This document shows, in pieces, positions 58,494 to 64,000 of a stretch of 64,000 nucleotides of DNA. A model generated the notes under the pieces. That model did no database searches and was not told where the DNA came from. It saw only the letters and a program-made list of their open reading frames with translations. This DNA comes from Simplicispira sedimenti. GTDB lineage: Bacteria; Pseudomonadota; Gammaproteobacteria; Burkholderiales; Burkholderiaceae_C. A program made the position numbers and the translations under genes. Position 1 is the first letter of the stretch; each line of letters starts with the position of its first letter. The DNA is taken from positions 186,001-250,000 of the forward strand of contig NZ_JAKVIJ010000002.1 of NCBI RefSeq assembly GCF_022760965.1, given 5' to 3'.

Positions 58494-59375
58494 ATGACCT
58501 TTGACTCCCAAGCTGATCTGTGCGGTGCCGTGGCGCGCCTGTGTGTGTACCCCGTCAAGTCCTGCGCGGGCGTGGAGGTGCAGGAGGCCGTGCTGACCGA
58601 GGCGGGTCTGGAATTCGATCGGGCCTGGATGCTCGTCGATGACCAGCATCGCTTTCTGACCCAGCGCAGCCTTCCGCGCATGGCGCTGGTGCGCCCGCAC
58701 ATCGACCGCGCGCGCGGCCTGCTGGTGCTGCAGGCCCCTGGCCAGGACGATCTGGCCGTGCCGCTGGCGCCTGTGCAGGGCGCGCCAACCCTGGTGGTGG
58801 AGGTCTGGCAAGACCAGGTGAACGCGTGGGACATGGGCGACACGGCGGCGTACTGGTTCAGCACCTTCTTGGGCCAGCCCTGCCGCATGGTGCGCTTTGA
58901 CCCGGCGCAGCGCCGCCTGTCCAGCCTGCGCTGGACGCAGGGTCGTGCAGTGCCCAACCAGTTCAGCGACGGCTTTCCGGTGCTGCTCACCAGCGTGGCG
59001 TCGCTGGACGATCTCAATGCCCGGCTCCAGGCGGCAGGCCATGCCGCAGTGGGTATGGAGCGCTTCCGGCCCAATGTGGTGATCGACGGCGTGCAGTCTC
59101 ACGACGAGGACCGGATCGAGCTGTTGCGCATCGAGGCACAGCCAGGCCCCATCCACCTGCAGCCGGTCAAGCCCTGCGCGCGTTGCCCCATTCCCAACAT
59201 CGACCCCGCGACGGCGCACAGCGATCCGGCCGTGGGTGACACCTTGCGCAGCTACCGCCAGGACCGGCGCCTGGACGGTGCGGTGACCTTTGGCATGAAC
59301 GCCATCGTGCTGAAGGGGGCAGGCCAAGTGCTGCGCGTGGGGCAACGTATCGCGGCCGACCTGTCTTTCGATTGA
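58494..59375 (+). CDS. MOSC domain protein (YcbX-like)
   Basis: The 293-residue product has an N-terminal MOSC_N beta-barrel (LCVYPVKSCAGVEVQEAVLTEAGLEFDRAWMLVD) and a MOSC domain (PVLLTSVASLDDLNARL, RFRPNVVIDG, QPVKPCARCPIPNIDP). The conserved Cys in KPCARC is expected to bind molybdenum cofactor in YcbX/mARC-like reductases. It lacks the C-terminal ferredoxin domain of E. coli YcbX. The start is an ATG at 58494. Confidence 0.88.
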   Translation: MTFDSQADLCGAVARLCVYPVKSCAGVEVQEAVLTEAGLEFDRAWMLVDDQHRFLTQRSLPRMALVRPHIDRARGLLVLQAPGQDDLAVPLAPVQGAPTLVVEVWQDQVNAWDMGDTAAYWFSTFLGQPCRMVRFDPAQRRLSSLRWTQGRAVPNQFSDGFPVLLTSVASLDDLNARLQAAGHAAVGMERFRPNVVIDGVQSHDEDRIELLRIEAQPGPIHLQPVKPCARCPIPNIDPATAHSDPAVGDTLRSYRQDRRLDGAVTFGMNAIVLKGAGQVLRVGQRIAADLSFD

Positions 59376-59446
59376 GCAGCAGCGGGCACTGGGGCGCGGG
59401 CCGTAAAATGGCCGGTTTTCCCCGATAGACACCAGAAAGCCCTGCC

Positions 59447-60541
59447 ATGAGCCTGAAATGCGGCATTGTGGGCCTGCCCAATGTGGGCAAGTCCACCCTC
59501 TTCAACGCGCTGACCAAGGCTGGCATTGCCGCCGAGAACTACCCGTTCTGCACCATCGAGCCCAACACGGGTGTGGTGGAAGTGCCCGACCCGCGCTTGC
59601 AACAGCTGGCCGACATCATCCAGCCCGAACGCATCGTGCCCGCCATCGTCGAGTTTGTGGACATTGCGGGCCTGGTGGCCGGTGCCAGCAAGGGTGAGGG
59701 CCTGGGCAACCAGTTCCTGGCGCATATCCGCGAGACCGACGCCATCGTCAACGTGGTGCGCTGCTTCGAAGACCCGAACGTGATCCACGTGGCCGGCCGG
59801 GTGGACCCGATTGCAGACATCGAGGTCATCCAGACCGAGCTGTGCCTGGCCGACCTGGGCACCGTGGAAAAAAGCCTGCAGCGCTACACCAAGGCGGCCA
59901 AGAGCGGCAACGACAAGGAAGCCGCCAAGCTGGTGCAGGTGCTCACGCGCGTGCAGGCTGCGTTGGACCAGGGTACGCCCGTGCGTGCGCTCGAATTCAC
60001 CGACGAGGAAAGCGCGCTGCTCAAGCCGCTGTGCCTGATCACCGCCAAGCGCGCCATGTTTGTGGGCAACGTGGCGGAGGACGGGTTCAGCAACAATCCG
60101 CTGCTCGACCGCCTGAAGGAATACGCAGACAAGCAGAACGCGCCCGTGGTCGCCATCTGCGCCAAGATCGAAGCCGAGCTGGCCGAAATGGACGACGCCG
60201 ACCGGCTGGAATTCCTCAAGGAGCTGGGCCAGGACGAGCCCGGCCTCAACCGCCTGATCCGTGCGGGATTCAAGTTGCTGGGCCTGCAGACCTACTTCAC
60301 CGCAGGTGTCAAGGAAGTGCGCGCCTGGACCATCCACATCGGCGATACCGCGCCCAAGGCGGCCGGGGTGATCCACGGTGACTTCGAGCGTGGCTTCATC
60401 CGCGCCCAGACCATCGCGTTCGAGGATTTCATCCAGTACAAGGGTGAGCAGGGTGCCAAGGATGCCGGCAAGATGCGCGCCGAAGGCAAGGACTATGTCG
60501 TCAAGGATGGCGACGTGATGAACTTCCTGTTCAACGTGTGA
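59447..60541 (+). CDS. ychF: Redox-regulated ATPase YchF
   Basis: The 364-residue product is a member of the OBG-like P-loop family that hydrolyses ATP and binds ribosomes. It has GLPNVGKSTLFNALTKA (G1), FCTIEPNTGVVEVPDPRL, FVDIAGLVAGASKGEGLGNQFL, an atypical G4, a coiled-coil insertion and a C-terminal TGS domain (WTIHIGDTAPKAAGVIHGDFERGFIRA). Length is typical. TAAAAT lies about 40 nt upstream. Confidence 0.97.
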   Translation: MSLKCGIVGLPNVGKSTLFNALTKAGIAAENYPFCTIEPNTGVVEVPDPRLQQLADIIQPERIVPAIVEFVDIAGLVAGASKGEGLGNQFLAHIRETDAIVNVVRCFEDPNVIHVAGRVDPIADIEVIQTELCLADLGTVEKSLQRYTKAAKSGNDKEAAKLVQVLTRVQAALDQGTPVRALEFTDEESALLKPLCLITAKRAMFVGNVAEDGFSNNPLLDRLKEYADKQNAPVVAICAKIEAELAEMDDADRLEFLKELGQDEPGLNRLIRAGFKLLGLQTYFTAGVKEVRAWTIHIGDTAPKAAGVIHGDFERGFIRAQTIAFEDFIQYKGEQGAKDAGKMRAEGKDYVVKDGDVMNFLFNV

Positions 60542-60578
60542 CCAACGTGGCCGCCATGGCGCCGCCTGGGGGCGGCGC

Positions 60579-61457
60579 GTGAATCCAGGCCTTGGCTACG
60601 CGGCCCTGGCCTACCTGTCCTGGGGGCTGTTCCCACTGTATTTCCACCAGGTGGCCAGCGTGCCCGCGCTGGAGGTGGTGCTGCATCGCACGCTGTGGTC
60701 GCTGGTGTTGGTACTGGGGGTGCTGGCGCTGCGGCGCCAGTGGGCCTGGATGCGCGATGTGCTGCGCCAGCCCAAGGTCTTAGGCGCGTTTGCGCTGTCG
60801 GCACTGTTGTTGGCGGCCAACTGGCTGACTTACGTGTGGGCCGTGCACCACGGGCATGTGGTGGATGCGAGTTTGGGCTATTTCATCCTGCCCCTGGTCA
60901 ACGTGGGGCTGGGTTTCGTGTTCTTGCATGAGCGCCCGCGTTCTGGGCAATGGGTGGCGGTGGCTGTGGCCGCCTGCGGGGTGCTGTGGCTCACGGTGCA
61001 GGCCGGGCGGGTGCCCTGGATCGCGCTGATCCTGGCAGTGACCTTTGGCTTTTACGGGTTGCTGCGCAAGGTGGCTGCACTTGGTGCGCTCGAGGGCCTG
61101 GCGCTGGAGACCATGGTGCTGGCGCCGGTCACTCTGGCTGTGCTGGGCTGGTGGGCCCTGCAGGGGCAGGGCGCGCTGGTGCAGGGCGATGCGGCCACCC
61201 TGGGTTGGCTCATGCTGGCAGGCCCGGTGACGGCCATTCCCCTGCTGTGGTTTGCCGCAGGCGCGCGCCGCATACCGCTGGCGACCATGGGCATCCTGCA
61301 ATACATCTCGCCCAGCATGCAGTTGCTGCTGGGGGTGTGGTGGTTCGGCGAGCCCTTCGATACTGGGCGCATGCTGGGCTTTGGGCTGATCTGGACGGCA
61401 TTGTTGCTCTACAGCCTCGAAGGCTGGAGCCACATGCGCCGCGCTGCAAAGCCGTGA
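60579..61457 (+). CDS. rarD: RarD-type EamA family transporter
   Basis: The 292-residue product has about ten membrane helices in two EamA repeats. Family-typical segments include ALAYLSWGLFPLYFHQVA, ALEVVLHRTLWSLV, TYVWAVHHGHVVDASLGYFI and LATMGILQYISPSMQLLLGV. RarD members export small metabolites; the substrate is unknown. The start is a GTG at 60579, with a G-rich stretch upstream, just after ychF. Confidence 0.9.
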   Translation: MNPGLGYAALAYLSWGLFPLYFHQVASVPALEVVLHRTLWSLVLVLGVLALRRQWAWMRDVLRQPKVLGAFALSALLLAANWLTYVWAVHHGHVVDASLGYFILPLVNVGLGFVFLHERPRSGQWVAVAVAACGVLWLTVQAGRVPWIALILAVTFGFYGLLRKVAALGALEGLALETMVLAPVTLAVLGWWALQGQGALVQGDAATLGWLMLAGPVTAIPLLWFAAGARRIPLATMGILQYISPSMQLLLGVWWFGEPFDTGRMLGFGLIWTALLLYSLEGWSHMRRAAKP

Positions 61458-61733
61458 CATGACACGGGGTGTGGACCGTCGCGCTACTGGTAAACACCGA
61501 GGCATCGTTCGGTGAGTAAACGTAACATGCCCGGTCCCTTCCCCACTTGGGGTGGTGGCTTCATGGTTTCCCGGGGCCTCTGTCTGCCGGGTTTGTGACC
61601 ATTGGAGTTGTTTTTGCCGGGCACCGGCGTGATACTGTTCCGCAGTCGATGGAAGGGCCGCCGCCAACGTGGTGACCTTGGTCGGCGGGCTTGTTTTGTT
61701 CATTCGCTCCCGGGTACCACCGCCCTTTGATCC

Positions 61734-63041
61734 ATGTTCGCCGCTCGCAGCAAACCGCAGTTTTCGACCACGGACGTCTTTCCACTGACCGACGCGATCA
61801 TGGATTTCGACGACTCCGCTGCGGAGGTGGTGCGCCTCTCGCGGCGCGAGGTCGATGTGCGCCGCCTGCCCGGTCAGCGCACCCTGTTTCAGAAATGGCT
61901 CATCGCCATCAGCCTGGTCAGCCTGTACCTCATGGTGGTGGTGGTGTTCCATGCCCTGGGCATGGTGCAGACGCAGACGGTCATGGTGCTGGGCGCCATG
62001 ATCGGCGGCGGGCTGCTGCTGTTTTTGGCCGTGTTCAAGTCGGGACTGAACCGCAAGTTTTCTGAAAAGCGCCTCAAATTTCCCATCGTGGCCTGCGCCC
62101 TCGGCTGCCTGCTCGTGGTGTTTTATCTCGACCCCGTCACCCAGATTGCGCTGGCGCCGTTTGCCTTTGTGGCGCTGGCCTATGGCATGTACCGCATCCA
62201 GCGCGTGCAATCCTATCTGCTGGGTTTCCTTTTTGTGGCCGGATATGCCACGGTGGTGGCCTTGCACTACTGGGAGCAACAGAACGAGGCCTTGCTGCGC
62301 CTGGAGCTGATGCACCTGCTGGCGCTGGGGGCGGCCATTCCAGCCTTCCTGTTCTTGATCGCCAAGGTGCAGTTGCTGCACCACATCCTGCACCGCGCCA
62401 GCCGCAAGATCAAGAACATCCAGGAAGATGCGCAGCGCGATACCTTGCTGGGCTGCTTCAACCGGCGCTATATCGTGGCCGCATTGGAAGAGCAACGCCA
62501 GGTGGCCGACGAGACAGGTATTCCTTTGTGCCTGGCTGTCATCGATTTGGACCATTTCAAGCGCATCAACGACGAACTGGGCCACCTGGGGGGTGATGAG
62601 GTGTTGCGCCACTTCGCCCGTGTCGCCCAGGAGAACGTGCGTGCCGGGGACATTTTTGGTCGCTACGGGGGGGAGGAGTTTTTGCTGATCTTTCCCGCCA
62701 CCTCGCTGCTGCCCGCGCTCAACACCTGCGAGCGCATCCGCGCCCAGGTCGAGGCGCACGCCTGGAAGGGGCTGCTGCGCGGCAAGGTGACGGTGTCGAT
62801 AGGCGTGACCCAGTATGTGCCGGGTGAATCGGTGCTGGAGTTCTTCTCGCGTGCCGACACGGCCACCTACCTGGCCAAGGAAGGCGGGCGCAACCAGGTG
62901 GTGGTGGAGGAGCCCACCCGCAAGGGCGATCCGTCCGTCACGGTCGAACCCATCCCTGACGAAGAAGACAACCTGGAACCCGAGGCCACACTTCCCTCCC
63001 CGCTGGAGCCGGAGCGGCGCTTTGCTTCCAGCAGAGGCTGA
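61734..63041 (+). CDS. Membrane-bound diguanylate cyclase (GGDEF)
   Basis: The enzyme makes c-di-GMP from two GTP. The 435-residue product has about six membrane helices (residues 50-210), a short signalling helix and a GGDEF domain with the active-site GGEEF in FGRYGGEEFLLIFP. RAGD lies five residues before it, an intact inhibitory I-site (RxxD). The conserved DTLLGCFNRRY and IDLDHFKRINDELGHLGGDEVLR segments are present. An in-frame ATG at 61800 is an alternative start. The 276-bp gap upstream holds no gene or clear riboswitch. Confidence 0.92.
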   Translation: MFAARSKPQFSTTDVFPLTDAIMDFDDSAAEVVRLSRREVDVRRLPGQRTLFQKWLIAISLVSLYLMVVVVFHALGMVQTQTVMVLGAMIGGGLLLFLAVFKSGLNRKFSEKRLKFPIVACALGCLLVVFYLDPVTQIALAPFAFVALAYGMYRIQRVQSYLLGFLFVAGYATVVALHYWEQQNEALLRLELMHLLALGAAIPAFLFLIAKVQLLHHILHRASRKIKNIQEDAQRDTLLGCFNRRYIVAALEEQRQVADETGIPLCLAVIDLDHFKRINDELGHLGGDEVLRHFARVAQENVRAGDIFGRYGGEEFLLIFPATSLLPALNTCERIRAQVEAHAWKGLLRGKVTVSIGVTQYVPGESVLEFFSRADTATYLAKEGGRNQVVVEEPTRKGDPSVTVEPIPDEEDNLEPEATLPSPLEPERRFASSRG

Positions 63042-64000
63042 TGTCCCCGTCCCGCAGGCCGAACAGTGCCTGCGCGCCTTGCAGCGCCAGCCGGCCTTGT
63101 TCGGCCCCGACGTGGCGGAGGTGGAATGGATCGAAACCCACATCTCCTGGTTGCTGCTGGCGGGAGACCGCGTTTACAAGTTCAAAAAGCCCCTGAAGCT
63201 CGATTTCCTTGACTTCAGCACCCGCGCCTTGCGCCGCGCTGCGTGCGAGGAGGAACTGCGCATCAACCGCCGCACCGCGCCATCCCTCTACCTGGGGCTG
63301 GTGGGGCTGTCGGGCACGGCCGCACAGGGCCTGCGGCTGCAGCCGTTGGGGCAAGCCCCCCAGGACGCCGAGCCAGCCGTCTGCATGCGCCGCTTTGCGC
63401 AGGACGACCTGCTGTTGCAGCGTCTGCAGGACGGGCAATTGGGCGGGGCAGACATGGATGCCTTGGCATGCGAAATCGCCCGCTTCCATGCCACGGCCGC
63501 AGTGGCCGGTACCGCGCAGGGATGGGGCACGCCACGGGCGGTACAGGCTCCGGTGCGCGACTGTTTGGCGGCTTTGCAAGCCCAGGCCGATAGCGGTTGG
63601 GCGGCGCTGGTGCCAGCATTGCAGTTGCTGGCCCCCTGGTGCCAGCAGCAGGGCGCGGCCCTGGCGCCCGTGTTCGAGGCACGGCGCCTAGCGGGGCGGG
63701 TGCGCGAATGCCACGGCGACCTGCACCTGGGCAATCTGGTGCTACTGGAAGGGCAGCCACAGGCCTTCGATGCCATCGAGTTCGATCCCGCACTGCGCTG
63801 GATCGATGTGGTGGCCGACATTGCGTTTTTGGTCATGGACCTGCAGGCGCGCGACCGGGCTGATCTGGCCTGGCGTTTTCTGGATGGCTGGCTGGCGCAG
63901 GAGGGCGACTTTGCCGGGATGGCTGTGCTGCGTTACTACACCGTGTACCGCGCCCTGGTGCGTGCACGGGTGGCGGGCATGCGCGCTACCCAGGCCTTGC
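63022..64000 (+). CDS. Aminoglycoside-phosphotransferase-like protein, 5' part (cut by window edge)
   Basis: The frame encodes ETHISWLLLAGDRVYKFKKPL, ELRINRRTAPSLYLGLVGLSG, CHGDLHLGNLVLLEG (catalytic His-Gly-Asp loop) and FDAIEFDPALRWIDVVADIAFL, matching the kinase-like half of bifunctional proteins with a C-terminal ATP-binding domain. The second half is beyond the window. A TTG at 63022 overlapping the preceding gene is taken as the start, since no ATG is in frame; this is uncertain. Confidence 0.8.
   Translation, partial: MLPAEADVPVPQAEQCLRALQRQPALFGPDVAEVEWIETHISWLLLAGDRVYKFKKPLKLDFLDFSTRALRRAACEEELRINRRTAPSLYLGLVGLSGTAAQGLRLQPLGQAPQDAEPAVCMRRFAQDDLLLQRLQDGQLGGADMDALACEIARFHATAAVAGTAQGWGTPRAVQAPVRDCLAALQAQADSGWAALVPALQLLAPWCQQQGAALAPVFEARRLAGRVRECHGDLHLGNLVLLEGQPQAFDAIEFDPALRWIDVVADIAFLVMDLQARDRADLAWRFLDGWLAQEGDFAGMAVLRYYTVYRALVRARVAGMRATQAL

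Noticed and set aside
61458..61733. c-di-GMP riboswitch upstream of the GGDEF gene
   Set aside because: No recognisable GEMM-I or GEMM-II sequence core was seen on the plus strand.

Overview
The window is ordinary chromosome of a high-GC betaproteobacterium, most likely a member of the Comamonadaceae (Acidovorax-like). The main pointers are a DUF3460 protein, an alanine/lysine/proline-repeat histone H1-like protein, the ffh / ccsA-like / PP0621 / pilS / pilR / ampD gene order, the accB-accC-prmA-DUF3426-pfkB order, and AT-rich short interspersed repeats built around a TGCTATNAAAANAATAGC core. No prophage, insertion sequence with a transposase, CRISPR array or rRNA operon was seen. The only RNA gene found is an elongator tRNA-Met.

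Layout. 1-970: start of scpA, a DUF3460 gene and a 169-bp palindromic MITE-like element. 975-11115: a type II secretion locus, gspG-H-I-J-K-L-M-N-D-E on the minus strand with gspC divergent on the plus strand; gspF is absent. 11149-14422: ruvC followed by a three-gene cassette (membrane protein, radical SAM/SPASM protein, small protein with a 12-asparagine tail). 14481-23741: phospholipid genes (cdsA-like, plsC-like), a low-molecular-weight phosphatase, an AraC-type regulator divergent from a LysE exporter, then rnb-tonB-aroE-mtgA and a YqiA-type esterase. 23837-31486 (plus): a kinase-HDOD-GAF fusion, rodA, tldD, an unknown gene, and aroG preceded by a candidate aromatic leader peptide and terminator. 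31562-39918: mpl, then an unknown gene, tlpA, accB, accC, prmA, a DUF3426 protein and a PfkB kinase. 39981-45134: histone H1-like gene and nrdAB with two NrdR boxes. 45210-53696: ampD, pilRS, PP0621, ccsA-like, ffh, miaB, a small secreted protein and tRNA-Met. 53754-64000: enoyl-CoA hydratase, M61 peptidase, dsbC, UbiH-type hydroxylase, MOSC protein, ychF, rarD, a GGDEF protein and the start of a phosphotransferase-like gene.

The genes are mainly housekeeping: protein secretion (T2SS, Ffh, DsbC, TlpA-like), cell wall (MtgA, RodA, Mpl, AmpD), aromatic amino acids (AroE, AroG), fatty acid initiation (AccB, AccC), dNTP synthesis (NrdAB), tRNA and ribosome modification (MiaB, PrmA) and signalling (PilSR, kinase-HDOD, GGDEF).

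The observations most worth following up are: the aroG attenuator with an F/Y/W-rich leader peptide; the radical SAM cassette with an asparagine-tailed partner; an interspersed repeat that abuts the start codons of scpA and ruvC and is read in frame inside gspD (where it encodes most of the signal peptide), aroE, rnb and the M61 peptidase gene; a second, roughly 150-bp repeat family placed around the gsp genes; and several genes whose -10-like hexamer lies only 6-9 nt before the ATG. Several start codons (gspD, gspI, gspJ, nrdA, histone gene, last gene) were chosen by inspection and are flagged.
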